A stretch of DNA of 64,000 nt from Spongiactinospora rosea (GTDB taxonomy: Bacteria > Actinomycetota > Actinomycetes > Streptosporangiales > Streptosporangiaceae): contig NZ_QMEY01000001.1 in assembly GCF_003315795.1 (NCBI RefSeq), positions 310,001-374,000 on the forward strand, given 5' to 3'. The notes beneath the pieces were generated by a model that did not search any database, was not told the origin of the DNA, and was given only the letters and a program-made list of their open reading frames with translations. Position numbers and translations under genes: made by a program. This document shows, piece by piece, positions 56,108-64,000 of this stretch (position 1 is the stretch's first letter; each line of letters starts with the position of its first letter).

Positions 56108-56162
56108 TTGACATCGTCAACGTACCTGGTTGACGATGTCAACGCGATGTTGACGTCGTCAA
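56108..56162. promoter_or_regulatory. Triple TetR operator TTGAC-N3-GTCAA
   Basis: Boxes TTGACATCGTCAA (56108-56120), TTGACGATGTCAA (56130-56142) and TTGACGTCGTCAA (56150-56162), spaced 22 and 20 bp start to start, i.e. on one face of the helix. The first two also form a perfect 14-bp inverted repeat with each other. Fills the gap between the TetR and hydroxylase starts. Confidence 0.85.
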
Positions 56163-56176
56163 CGAAGGACGGGCGG

Positions 56177-58711
56177 ATGAAGATCACGGTGAACGGCATT
56201 CCCTTAGAAGTGGAGTGCGACCGGGCCGACACGGCCGTTGACGTGCTGCGCGACGGCCTCGGCCTGACCGGGGCCAAGGCGGCCTGCCGTACCGGGGCCT
56301 GCGGAGCCTGCACGGTACTGGTGGACGGCACGCCGAACGCGAGCTGCCTGCTGCCCGCGACCGCCGTCGAGGGACGCGAGGTCATCACCCCCGAAGGGCT
56401 GGAACACCCGGTGCAGCGCGCCTTCGCGGCGCACGACGGCCTCCAGTGCGGCTACTGCACCCCCGGGTTCGTGATGGCGGCCGCGGCCTTCGCCGACAGG
56501 TGGCGCGCCGAGCACGGCGACGTCGCGCCGCCGCGCGCGGAGATCGCCGCCGCGCTGGCCGGGCACCTGTGCCGCTGCGGGGCCTACGAGGGCGTGTACG
56601 CGGCCGTCGCCGCCGCCTGCGCCGGGGACTTCGACGGCGCAGGCGGCGGGGCCTCGCCCGAGCCCGCCCGCGTCGAGGCCATGGACAAGATCACCGGCCG
56701 GGCCCGCTACTCCACCGACATCCGGCACGAGGGCCAGCTCGAAGGCGTCATCGTCCGCTCGTCCCTGCCGCACGCCCGCGTCGTGTCGATCAGCGGCCAC
56801 CAGGTGGACCTGCTCGGCGAGGACCGTACCGTCCGCTACGTGGGCCAGCCGATCGCCGCGGTCGCCGCCCCGACCCGGCGCGAGGCGCTGGCGCTGGCCG
56901 AGGCGGTCGAGGTCCGGTACGCCCCGCTGCCGCACGCGCTCGACGGGACGCCCGGCGGCCCGGCCGTCTGGAAACCGGACGAACGCGCCAACGCCCCCAG
57001 CTCCTCAGAAAGCCTGTGCTTCCCCGGCCGCTGGACGGACGTCAACCTGCGTGGGCCGTTCACGTTCCTGAGCAGGCGCGGCCGCACGGCCGAACGCCGC
57101 CTCGCCGCCGCCAGGGAGACCGGCGACCCGCGCCTGACCGGCGGCACCTTCACCGCCGCCGCGCAGTCCCACACCGCGATGGAGCCGCACGCCTGCGTCG
57201 CCCGCTGGGACGCGGACGGCGACCTGCACCTGCAGATGTCCACCCAGATGGTCGTGCGGGCCGCCGAGCACGCCGCGCAGCACTGGAACCTGCCCCGCGA
57301 CCGCGTGCACGTCGCCGCCGAGCACGTCGGCGGCGGCTTCGGCGGCAAGATGGGGCTCACCGACGAGGCGGTGGCCGCGGCCGAACTGGCCAGGGTCCGA
57401 AAGGCCCCGGTCCGGGTGGTGCTCAGCCGCGCCGAAGAGCTCGCCTGCGGCGGCAACCGCCCCGGGGCCCGCGTGGAGATCTCCATGCTCACCGACGACG
57501 ATGGCCACCTCGCCGCGCTCGGCGTGGACGCCTACGGCCGCGGCGGCCTGGCCGTCTCCTCGATGGTCGCGTCGCTGGCCAGGATGGTGTACGGCAGGGC
57601 CCCGCGCCGGTTGCGCGACTTCGACGTACTGACCAACACCCCGCCCGGCGGGCCGTTCCGTGGGCCGTTCGCGCCGCCGCTGCTGTGGGCGCTCGAACAG
57701 ACCGTGGACGACGTCGCGCACCGCCGCGGCGAGGACCCGATCGCGCTGCGCCGCCGCTGGGACGGCAACCGCAAGCGCCAGGCCCTGTACGGCTGGGCCG
57801 AACGCCTCCCCGCCTGGACCGGCCGCCCCGCCACCGGCTCGCAGACCGGCAGATACCGGCGGGGCGTCGGGGTCGCGGCCGGCGCATGGCAGTACATGGT
57901 GGACCCGGCGACCGAGGTCGAGCTGGCCGTCGAAGGGGACGTCGTGGTCGCGCGTACCGCGACCCAGGACATCGGCACCGGCACCCGCAGCGTCATGGCC
58001 GCGATCCTGCGCGAGGAACTGGACCTGCCCGCCGAGCGCGTCCGCGTCGAGATCGGGATGAGCGACGCCAGGCACGGCCCGATGTCCACCGGCAGCCGCG
58101 CCACCGCCTCCGTCGGCCCCGCCACCAGGGACGCCGCCAGGCGGCTGCGCGCGGCGGGCGGCCTCGCCGACGGCCGCAGGGTCGTTGGGCGGCGGCGTGC
58201 CGACCGGCTCGGGTACCTGACCCCGTTCCCCGTTCACGGCAACGCGCTCGGGCGCGGGCTCGCCGGGTCGGTGCACGTCACCGAGGTCGAGGTGGACACG
58301 CTGCTCGGCCGGATCAGGCCGCTGCGGGTATGGGGCGGCATCGCGGCCGGGCGGATCTACTCCGAGCGGCTGGCGCGCAGCCAGTGCGAGGGCGGGATCG
58401 TGCAGGGGATCGGGTACGCGCTGCACGAGGAACGGCTGATCGACCCGGTCAGCGGGGCGGTCCTCACCACGAACCTTGAGGACTATCGCATCCCCGGCAT
58501 CGGCGACTGTCCGGAGATCGAGATCCATTTCGAGCAGGAGGGCTGGGACCACGTCAACGGCGGGGGAGTGGGGCTCGGCGAGGTCTCCACGGTGGGGGTG
58601 GCGGCCTCGGTCGGCAACGCCGTCCACAACGCCACCGGCTGGCGGCCCCACGACCTGCCGATCCGCCCGGACCGCCTGCTGGAGGGCCTGCTGGAAGGAC
58701 CGTCCCGATGA
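56177..58711 (+). CDS. Molybdenum hydroxylase: fused [2Fe-2S] and molybdopterin subunits (xanthine dehydrogenase family)
   Basis: 844 residues from ATG 56177 with GAAGGA upstream. Residues 1-160 hold two [2Fe-2S] sites: C37, C42, C45, C57, then C91, C94, C132, C134 in GYCTPG and CRCGAY. The rest is the large Moco subunit: DKITGRARYSTDI, EHVGGGFGGKMGL, ATQDIGTGTRSVMAAI, and the active-site Glu region GLGEVSTVGVAAS. Members hydroxylate purines, nicotinate or aldehydes; substrate not determinable here. A natural fusion without the FAD domain, which is encoded next (4-bp overlap). Confidence 0.92.
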   Translation: MKITVNGIPLEVECDRADTAVDVLRDGLGLTGAKAACRTGACGACTVLVDGTPNASCLLPATAVEGREVITPEGLEHPVQRAFAAHDGLQCGYCTPGFVMAAAAFADRWRAEHGDVAPPRAEIAAALAGHLCRCGAYEGVYAAVAAACAGDFDGAGGGASPEPARVEAMDKITGRARYSTDIRHEGQLEGVIVRSSLPHARVVSISGHQVDLLGEDRTVRYVGQPIAAVAAPTRREALALAEAVEVRYAPLPHALDGTPGGPAVWKPDERANAPSSSESLCFPGRWTDVNLRGPFTFLSRRGRTAERRLAAARETGDPRLTGGTFTAAAQSHTAMEPHACVARWDADGDLHLQMSTQMVVRAAEHAAQHWNLPRDRVHVAAEHVGGGFGGKMGLTDEAVAAAELARVRKAPVRVVLSRAEELACGGNRPGARVEISMLTDDDGHLAALGVDAYGRGGLAVSSMVASLARMVYGRAPRRLRDFDVLTNTPPGGPFRGPFAPPLLWALEQTVDDVAHRRGEDPIALRRRWDGNRKRQALYGWAERLPAWTGRPATGSQTGRYRRGVGVAAGAWQYMVDPATEVELAVEGDVVVARTATQDIGTGTRSVMAAILREELDLPAERVRVEIGMSDARHGPMSTGSRATASVGPATRDAARRLRAAGGLADGRRVVGRRRADRLGYLTPFPVHGNALGRGLAGSVHVTEVEVDTLLGRIRPLRVWGGIAAGRIYSERLARSQCEGGIVQGIGYALHEERLIDPVSGAVLTTNLEDYRIPGIGDCPEIEIHFEQEGWDHVNGGGVGLGEVSTVGVAASVGNAVHNATGWRPHDLPIRPDRLLEGLLEGPSR

Positions 58712-59601
58712 CCGAACCGACACGCGTGGCTCTCCCCGCGGTCCTGCCCTTCCTCGCCGGAGGCACGGACCTGATCACCCGGGCGGCGGGGGAGTGGATC
58801 GACCTGCGCGACCGGACCGAACTCGCCGGGATCGCCTGGCAGCCCGACGGCTCCGCCCGGATCGGCGCGCTCACCACCATCGCCGAACTGGCCCGCGACC
58901 CGCGGCTGCGCGCCGCCTACCCCGCGCTCGCCGACACGGCCGCCGGCATGGCCACCCCGCAGGTCCGCGCGATGGGCACGCTCGGCGGCAACCTGCTCCA
59001 GCGCAACCGCTGCGCCTACTTCCGGGGCGGGTTCGCCTGCCACCAGAACGGCGGGGACTCCTGCCCGGCCAGGGAGGGGATCAGCAGGTACGGGACCGTG
59101 ATCGGTACCGGTCCGTGTGTGGCCCCGCATCCGTCGTCGCTGGCCATGGCGCTGCTCGCGTACGACGCCACGGTGGAGGTCGAAGGGCGCGGGCACCTGC
59201 CGGTCGGGTCCCTGTACGGCGACGACCCGACCCGCGACCACCTGCTCGCCCCCGGCGAACTGCTGCTCGCCGCCGAACTCCCACCGCCCGTCGCGGGGGA
59301 GCGCGCCGCGTACGTGCGGGCCACCGGGCGGGTGCAGGCCGAATGGCCGCTGGCCGAGGCGACGGCCCGGGTGGTCGTGGCGGGCGGGTCCGTCGTACTG
59401 GCCGCCGTCGCGGCCGGTGGCGTGGCCCGCACGCCGGTACGGCTCCCGGAGGTCGAGGCCGCCCTGCTCGCCGGGGTACCGATCGCCGAGGCCGCCGCCC
59501 GCGCCGCGACCCGGTGCGCGCCGCTGCCGGACACGCGGTACAAGGTCGCGTTGCTCACCGGAACGGTCGAGCACGTGCTCACGGTGGCGATCGCCGATTG
59601 A
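58708..59601 (+). CDS. FAD-binding subunit of the molybdenum hydroxylase
   Basis: 297 residues, ATGA overlap with the upstream gene. FAD motifs LAGGTDLI near the start and TLGGNLLQRN. Unlike CoxM/XdhB it has extra cysteines in RNRCAYFRGGFACHQNGGD followed by SC, the pattern of PaoB/YagS-type subunits that carry an additional [4Fe-4S] cluster. It therefore probably passes electrons from the [2Fe-2S] sites to FAD through an extra cluster. Completes the enzyme. Confidence 0.9.
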   Translation: MTEPTRVALPAVLPFLAGGTDLITRAAGEWIDLRDRTELAGIAWQPDGSARIGALTTIAELARDPRLRAAYPALADTAAGMATPQVRAMGTLGGNLLQRNRCAYFRGGFACHQNGGDSCPAREGISRYGTVIGTGPCVAPHPSSLAMALLAYDATVEVEGRGHLPVGSLYGDDPTRDHLLAPGELLLAAELPPPVAGERAAYVRATGRVQAEWPLAEATARVVVAGGSVVLAAVAAGGVARTPVRLPEVEAALLAGVPIAEAAARAATRCAPLPDTRYKVALLTGTVEHVLTVAIAD

Positions 59602-59629
59602 GCCGCGCCCCACTTGGAATGATGAACAG

Positions 59630-60202
59630 GTGGACCTGAACGAGGCCCTGGACGAGGCGCGGTCGCGGGCGGCGGACCTCTCGCGACGGTTCGGCGTGGC
59701 CACGCCTCCGGTGGAGGAGGGGGAGACGTTCCCCGGCGCACATGTCCTGCTGGTGCGCCGGGACGGCGAGCTGTGCCTGGTGATCGGCCCCGGCTACGCG
59801 GACCTGCCCGAGCTGGAGCGGGAGGCGGCGCTCGCGTGGGTACTGGCGCAGGCCGACCCGGCCAAGGTCCGCAGCCGCCTCGGGCTCCGCGAGACACTGA
59901 CCGTGCTGGCGTGGGTCATCCCGCTGGGCTTGGTGGTGGGGCTGGCGGAACGCTTCTTCGAGGTGTCGCTGCTGGCGTCCTATCCGCTGGTGGGGGTGGT
60001 GGCGTTCGGTGCGCTGCTGACGGCGAGCATCCGCAAGCAGACGTTCGCGACGGACCGCCGCGTGGCCGAGGTCTGCGGCCGGGCCACCCTGGACGCGGCC
60101 CTCACCCGCATGCGCCACGAACCCCCACCGGTCCGCGGCCTCTACCGCCTGGTCGCCGCCCTCACCCCCTCCCCCCAGGCCCGCGCCTCCCGCCTCAGCT
60201 GA
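59630..60202 (+). CDS. Hypothetical membrane protein
   Basis: 190 residues from GTG 59630, 28 bp after the FAD subunit. A soluble N-terminal half (EALDEARSRAADLSRRFGV, LLVRRDGELCLVIGPGYADL) and two membrane helices around 100-140 (LTVLAWVIPLGLVVGL, YPLVGVVAFGALLT), then a basic tail. May be cotranscribed with the hydroxylase; no family recognised. Confidence 0.72.
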   Translation: MDLNEALDEARSRAADLSRRFGVATPPVEEGETFPGAHVLLVRRDGELCLVIGPGYADLPELEREAALAWVLAQADPAKVRSRLGLRETLTVLAWVIPLGLVVGLAERFFEVSLLASYPLVGVVAFGALLTASIRKQTFATDRRVAEVCGRATLDAALTRMRHEPPPVRGLYRLVAALTPSPQARASRLS

Positions 60203-60238
60203 GCCGAGGTGCCCGGGTACGCGGGGGCCCAAATACAC

Positions 60239-60285
60239 GGCCCCCGCTGTCGCTCGGACGCCTTTCCCATGTCGGGCCTCGCCCA
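60239..60285. repeat. REP-like repeat, copy R3
   Basis: CCCCCGCTGTCGCTCGGACG ... CATGTCGGGCCTCGCCCA; same repeat as R4 and R5 but with a damaged hairpin. Confidence 0.65.
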
Positions 60286-60311
60286 GATGCGCGCCGCCGC
60301 GTGTTTGAAAT

Positions 60312-60364
60312 GCTCGGCCCTCGCTGTCGCTCGGACGCCTCTCCCATGTCGGGCTCCGCCCGAC
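60312..60364. repeat. REP-like repeat, copy R4
   Basis: Starts GCTCGGCCCTCGCTGTCGCT and ends in the perfect hairpin GTCGGGC-tcc-GCCCGAC (60348-60364). Its first 26 bases are identical to R5. Confidence 0.75.
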
Positions 60365-60529
60365 GCCGGGTTCTCATATGCCGCATGTCCCGGTTTCGTT
60401 CGATGTACGGCAAGCCCCCTGCCCGCCGCCCATGGCCATGTCATGCGCCCTGGTGACCGGCTTCCGCAGGCGCGCGTCCTCGCCCACCGTCCCAGCACCG
60501 GGTAGTAAGGGGGCCCGCGTGTCTAAAGT

Positions 60530-60582
60530 GCTCGGCCCTCGCTGTCGCTCGGACGCTTTTCTGATGTCGGGCTCCGCCCGAC
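60530..60582. repeat. REP-like repeat, copy R5
   Basis: Same start as R4 and the same perfect hairpin (60566-60582). Similarity continues past the hairpin (ACGCCGGG, TTC, CTCAT). Confidence 0.75.
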
Positions 60583-60815
60583 GCCGGGGTTCCTCATGTG
60601 CCGTAGGCCCTGGCCTCGACGTCAGGGCGTCAAAGCTTGGCGCAGCAAAGATCAATATGGACCTAGATTCACCAATATATCCGCGCTTCTTTGAGGTAGT
60701 GAAACGCCTTACCTATAATTGTGGCCCAGAGCCGTGCCTGTAGATCTACTCGGAAGGGCCTTCGGTTAGGATGGGCTATGCCATGCTGGCGGTACGTAGC
60801 CGGGTGCCTTCAGCG

Positions 60816-61285
60816 TCAGCCTAGATATGGACTGCTGCGGGCTGTGTCCAGGGCGTGGCGGATTCGTAGGCGCTGGGTCGGATGCATTTCCAGTGTGTCG
60901 ATATCGGCCGGGGACACCCAGCGCACTTCGCGCGCTTCATCGGTGACCCGGGCGATTCCTCCGACAGTCCGGGCACGCAGGCACACGTTGAACTGCTGAC
61001 GCACCTCGCCGTCGCTGTACGCGATCACATGGTGGGGATCGCTGTGCCGACCAGTCCGGTGACTTCCACCAGCACGCCGGTCTCCTCGGCCACTTCCCGG
61101 ATCACCGCGCCGCTGATCGACTTGCCAAGGTCCATGGCTCCGCCGGGTAGAGCCCAAAGGCCGCTGTCGCGGCGGCGGTGAAGTAATGTCCGGCCGTCGT
61201 CATCGAAGACTACCGCCGAGCCGCCGGGTACGACCGAATTGGGCTCGGGCGCGTCCGGGTCGTTGTAGTAGTCGATCCGTGTCAC
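60816..61285 (-). pseudogene. Frameshifted Nudix hydrolase gene
   Basis: The N-terminal part (61285 down to about 61035) holds a full Nudix box, GGAMDLGKSISGAVIREVAEE plus TGV, then reads GLVGTAIPTM and stops at 61025. The missing C-terminal part follows in another frame: SDPHHVIAYSDGEVRQQF ... ARTVGGIARVTDEAREVRW ... HPTQRLRIRHALDTA, ending at 60816. A 4-base loss (or equivalent) near 61040 between GLVG and SDPHH explains both pieces. Either a recent pseudogene or a sequencing error. Confidence 0.8.
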
Positions 61286-61325
61286 GAGCCTCCATTACCC
61301 TGAACACAAGCGGACTACGAGGTAT

Positions 61326-61961
61326 TCAGACGTGGAAGGGCGCTGATGCTGCTGGTTCCCATGTATACAACCGGGCGTCCCTACCTAGGCGGATAAGCTG
61401 GATTTCGCGAAGTGTGACGGACGCCGACCCGGCATTGACTGAGCCAATGGCATCCAAGAACGGACCCGCCGGTCCTGTCGCGTTGCTGTAGGCAATGCTG
61501 ATGTGCGGTGCCCATTCCGGCGACTCCGGCACGCGATTCGCGCCCCATACGTCTGCGATCGCCGCGCGGACCTCATCGCGGATTTCCTGGAGCCGATCAG
61601 CCGGATCCGGCAGGAACATAATGGCTTCGGGGTCCACGATCGGCGTGTGAACCTCGAACCTCACTGAACCCGTGGAGCGAAGACGATCCTGCACCCTCGC
61701 CACGATCTCAGCCAGGTCGCGCGCGTTCACCTCATCAGTGAACGTGACACCCTGCATCGTAAGGTGCAACCACGCTAACGGAATCACATCAACGCCAGGC
61801 GAGGAAGCAAGCGCTGCCTGGTATCTCTCAGTCAGGGCGTGCAGCTGGGTCTGGCCGCCGAACGTCGCGTGCCAGGCGTACATCCGCCGTCCGGTTCGCC
61901 ACCCTGGCCTCCACCACCAGTGGTCTCGCATCTGTCCCGAGCCATCGAGCGCCTGCATCAT
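61326..61961 (-). CDS. 2H phosphoesterase / 2'-5' RNA ligase family protein
   Basis: 211 residues with both 2H motifs: LHLTM (His-x-Thr) and PHISIAY (His-x-Ser), about 90 residues apart as required for the two-lobed active site. Begins MYAWHATFGGQTQLHALTERYQ after a short variable lead. Members hydrolyse or ligate 2',3' cyclic phosphodiesters in RNA or nucleotides. Follows the XRE gene by 12 bp, so cotranscribed. Confidence 0.87.
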   Translation of the reverse strand: MMQALDGSGQMRDHWWWRPGWRTGRRMYAWHATFGGQTQLHALTERYQAALASSPGVDVIPLAWLHLTMQGVTFTDEVNARDLAEIVARVQDRLRSTGSVRFEVHTPIVDPEAIMFLPDPADRLQEIRDEVRAAIADVWGANRVPESPEWAPHISIAYSNATGPAGPFLDAIGSVNAGSASVTLREIQLIRLGRDARLYTWEPAASAPFHV

Positions 61962-61973
61962 TAGGTCGTCCCT

Positions 61974-63251
61974 TCAGCCACCCGGGATCTGCCCCATCGT
62001 CGTACTGCCAAGGCAGTATTCCCGCACATGGTCGCGTAATGCCAAAGGGTGCCCGTCGCCGAGCAGTGGTGTCAGTTCCCGGGTCAGCCGGGCAGCCAGC
62101 GTGGCCAGCCGCAATTCATCGGGGAGCTGTAGTACGGGTTGGAGGGCGTCTCCGGCACCGTCCACCTGGCCGGCCATCACATAGGCGATGGCGGAGCCGA
62201 TGCGCACCTGAGCCCATGTTCCATACGCCCATGTATCACCGTCCTTCCAGGCTTGCTCTGCTTCCGCAGCGGACTTCAGGGCACTGGCCGTTTCCCGTGC
62301 CCGCAGGTGTACGCCCATCTCGTAGTTCGCTTGCCTCGCCGGCCCGCACTCGAAGGGGCCGCCTAAGCCGTCTGTGGTGTTGATCTGGTTGCGGGCTCGC
62401 CTGGCCCGGTCAATGGCGACCTTCGCCTGACCCACCGCTCCCTGTACCTGCCACGCGTCGGCCTCCTGACATGCCAGCAGCACCCGCGCGCTGTCGGGGG
62501 ACGATATCTCGAATCCTTGGCGCGCCAGCGTCGCCGCATCGGTCGGTTTGCCTTCCCAGAATGCCGCCTTCGAACGGGCTGACAGAAGCAGTGCTGTCAC
62601 GCCATGGTGGCCGATCTGGTTGGCGAGGATCGTACCGGTGTGAGCGTAGGCATAGGCGTCTGCGATCTTTCCGAGGTCGCTGGAGGCCCACGACATCAGG
62701 GCGCACAGCTTGCCCGCGATCATGTAGAGATCGCGGGTCTGTGTGAGGTGCTGATGGCCGTCTCGGACAAGAAGCAAAATTCGCCGAGTCAAGACTGCGG
62801 CGCGTTGGAGGTTCGGTCCTGGTGCGGCGCGCAGAGACTCCCTTGCCAGGTATCGCGCCTGATCCTCGAAATGGGCCAGGGCACCAGTTCCTACATTGGT
62901 CGTCTCGACCCATAGTCCGAGCTCGGATATTTCGTCAACGGCCGTGTTGACGAGCGTGGTCGGGCCGTCAGGCGTCGGTGTCTCTGACGCCTGAGCTTCG
63001 CCGAACAACTCCGCTTCACTCTTGCCGAACACGCGGCAGTACAGCAAACGGTACCGGTCGCTGGGTTTGTGGGCGCCCGCTTCCCAGTCTTTGATGTTGC
63101 GGATGATCGATTCGCGGTCGGGTAGACCCGCACGAATCCGCTCCGAGGCGGCTGCGACCAAGGCGCTGGCCATTTCACGTTGAGTCCAGCCCTCCCCAGA
63201 CCGCGCCGCTTGGAGACGACTGGCCCACTCTGGCCGGTTGCCTTCGGTCAT
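61974..63251 (-). CDS. XRE-type HTH protein with TPR-like C-terminal domain (second copy type)
   Basis: 425 residues. N-terminal HTH (GEGWTQREMASALVAAA ... IIRNIKDWEAGAHKPSD), a linker, then helical repeats (ALMSWASSDLGKIADAYAYA, ARSKAAFWEGKPTDAATLA). Same plan as the regulator at 24060-25328. Divergent from the second small-protein A/B pair with about 170 bp between starts. Confidence 0.87.
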   Translation of the reverse strand: MTEGNRPEWASRLQAARSGEGWTQREMASALVAAASERIRAGLPDRESIIRNIKDWEAGAHKPSDRYRLLYCRVFGKSEAELFGEAQASETPTPDGPTTLVNTAVDEISELGLWVETTNVGTGALAHFEDQARYLARESLRAAPGPNLQRAAVLTRRILLLVRDGHQHLTQTRDLYMIAGKLCALMSWASSDLGKIADAYAYAHTGTILANQIGHHGVTALLLSARSKAAFWEGKPTDAATLARQGFEISSPDSARVLLACQEADAWQVQGAVGQAKVAIDRARRARNQINTTDGLGGPFECGPARQANYEMGVHLRARETASALKSAAEAEQAWKDGDTWAYGTWAQVRIGSAIAYVMAGQVDGAGDALQPVLQLPDELRLATLAARLTRELTPLLGDGHPLALRDHVREYCLGSTTMGQIPGG

Positions 63252-63421
63252 CCCGCACCTCGCAAGGGGAGGAGGCTACCTTCCCCCCTAGTCTCACCTG
63301 CTCCCACCTTCCCCGCAGGAAGAACGCAGAGTCTCATTGAGAGCACGCAGTGTAAACATCGGCGCCTGTCGAGATTCCTAAGCCCTCGACGGAGCCTTGA
63401 TCACAGGGGAGGTTGCGGCCC

Positions 63422-63748
63422 ATGAGGGAGGATGAATCCTCTGTGCCCAAAGAAGGGGCGAGTCGGTTCACTGCCCAAGGCAATGGCTTGTTCGTCGTGT
63501 GGGAGGTGGACGCCGGCGATCGTGGGGCGGGCGGCGTCACTAAGGATGAGGTCACTGCCGAGAAGGACATGCTGGCCAAGCTGGACTCCTACCCGCAGGG
63601 GCGGGGGCGGGTCCGGTACGCGTGCCTGGCTCCTGCGACGCGTGGGGCGATCTACGACTACCGGTACGGCACCACGCTGGTCACCGCGCATCGGGGCGAC
63701 GGTGTGACGGTCTCTGTGGCCGGGGACGCGTGGGAGTCCGTCACATGA
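63422..63748 (+). CDS. Conserved small protein A, second copy
   Basis: 108 residues from ATG 63422 (GGGGAGG upstream). FVVWEVDAGDRGAGGVTKDE, LDSYPQGRGRVRYACL, YRYGTTLVTAHRGDG and GDAWESVT match protein A at 23551 along its length. Unknown function. Followed by a B-type gene after 117 bp here, instead of overlapping. Confidence 0.78.
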   Translation: MREDESSVPKEGASRFTAQGNGLFVVWEVDAGDRGAGGVTKDEVTAEKDMLAKLDSYPQGRGRVRYACLAPATRGAIYDYRYGTTLVTAHRGDGVTVSVAGDAWESVT

Positions 63749-63865
63749 GCGGGTACGGCGGCGTGGTGAGGGTGCGGGCGCCGTCGTACCGTCCGGCACG
63801 GGCGGGCGTGCCAAGGCCCCACCCCTGGCACCGCCCGCCCGCGCCGCTTCACGAAAGGCGGTGTG

Positions 63866-64000
63866 ATGGACCACCTGAACCCCTCCGAACGCGCCCACCT
63901 GGCCGCGATCGAGAGCACCTACCCTGGCTGGCACATCTACATACGCGACGGGTGGTGGTGGGCGAGCAAACACGTCCCGCCCACCAGGGAGCAGAAAGCG
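63866..64000 (+). CDS. Conserved small protein B, second copy (runs off window)
   Basis: 45 codons to the window edge, ATG 63866 behind GAAAGG. LNPSERAHLAAIESTYPGWH and GWWWASKHVPPTREQK match protein B at 23826 closely. The C-terminal half lies outside the window. Confidence 0.78.
   Translation, partial: MDHLNPSERAHLAAIESTYPGWHIYIRDGWWWASKHVPPTREQKA

Larger units (their letters stand above)
60203..60815. other. Non-coding region with a cluster of REP-like repeats
   Basis: Holds three direct copies of one repeat (R3-R5). From about 60640 to 60760 base composition drops markedly (AT-rich, e.g. CACCAATATATCC), unlike the genome average, suggesting imported or degraded DNA. No credible gene. 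Confidence 0.6.

Noticed and set aside
57005..58723. A 572-codon minus-strand frame opposite the molybdenum hydroxylase
   Set aside because: Same codon-bias shadow effect; no ribosome binding site or recognisable domain, while the plus strand has full Fe-S and Moco motifs.

Overview
The window is GC-rich actinobacterial DNA: high GC at third codon positions, many GTG/TTG starts, SpoIIE-type phosphatases, a DUF397/Scr1-type regulator pair and a nitrate-sensor-domain kinase. The gene content points to a filamentous, sporulating actinomycete, perhaps Streptosporangiales. That placement is inference; there is no rRNA, tRNA or CRISPR array here to anchor it.

Layout. 0-9 kb: a truncated CDS, a two-component block (response regulator plus a giant soluble multi-HAMP hybrid kinase) divergent from a GAF-SpoIIE phosphatase, then an S9 peptidase. 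9.0-10.9 kb: an apparently intact IS605-type element (tnpA/tnpB divergent). 10.9-14.3 kb: an RlmA-like rRNA methyltransferase, a short Rho and a nitrilase. 14.7-17.1 kb: a three-gene RiPP operon (precursor, ATP-grasp ligase, PIMT-like methyltransferase) of the graspetide/imiditide type. 17.2-18.5 kb: three tandem paralogous secreted 4-Cys proteins, two behind a conserved 23-bp palindrome. 18.5-27.3 kb: a STAND/TPR ATPase, a secreted protein, TetR/oxidoreductase, a small-protein pair with an XRE-type regulator, a PIN/RHH toxin-antitoxin pair and a GNAT acetyltransferase.

27.5-38.1 kb: a NIT-domain kinase, then a catabolic cluster on the minus strand (amidohydrolase, Zn dehydrogenase, FGGY kinase, two VOC proteins, SnoaL-like, class I aldolase, RraA-like) divergent from an aldehyde dehydrogenase. 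38.1-41 kb: a whiJ-like regulatory locus (XRE + DUF397 + ATPase) with unknown genes. 41.0-41.75 kb: a recombination scar of broken Nudix and aminoglycoside-phosphotransferase genes plus a REP-like repeat. 41.9-43.4 kb: a membrane protein coupled to a divergent thymidylate-synthase-like protein. 44-52.3 kb: a BMP-type nucleoside-like ABC transporter operon, a VOC protein and a PucR regulator. 53-60 kb: a membrane protein, glutamine synthetase II, and a TetR regulator with a triple operator facing a molybdenum hydroxylase (xanthine-dehydrogenase family). The transporter, PucR and hydroxylase together suggest purine or heterocycle use. 60.2-64 kb: clustered REP-like repeats, a frameshifted Nudix gene, a 2H phosphoesterase and a second XRE + small-protein pair.

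The most interesting items are the graspetide/imiditide cluster, the tandem secreted proteins with their shared palindrome, the thymidylate-synthase-like/membrane pair, and a small-protein family recurring beside XRE regulators at three loci.
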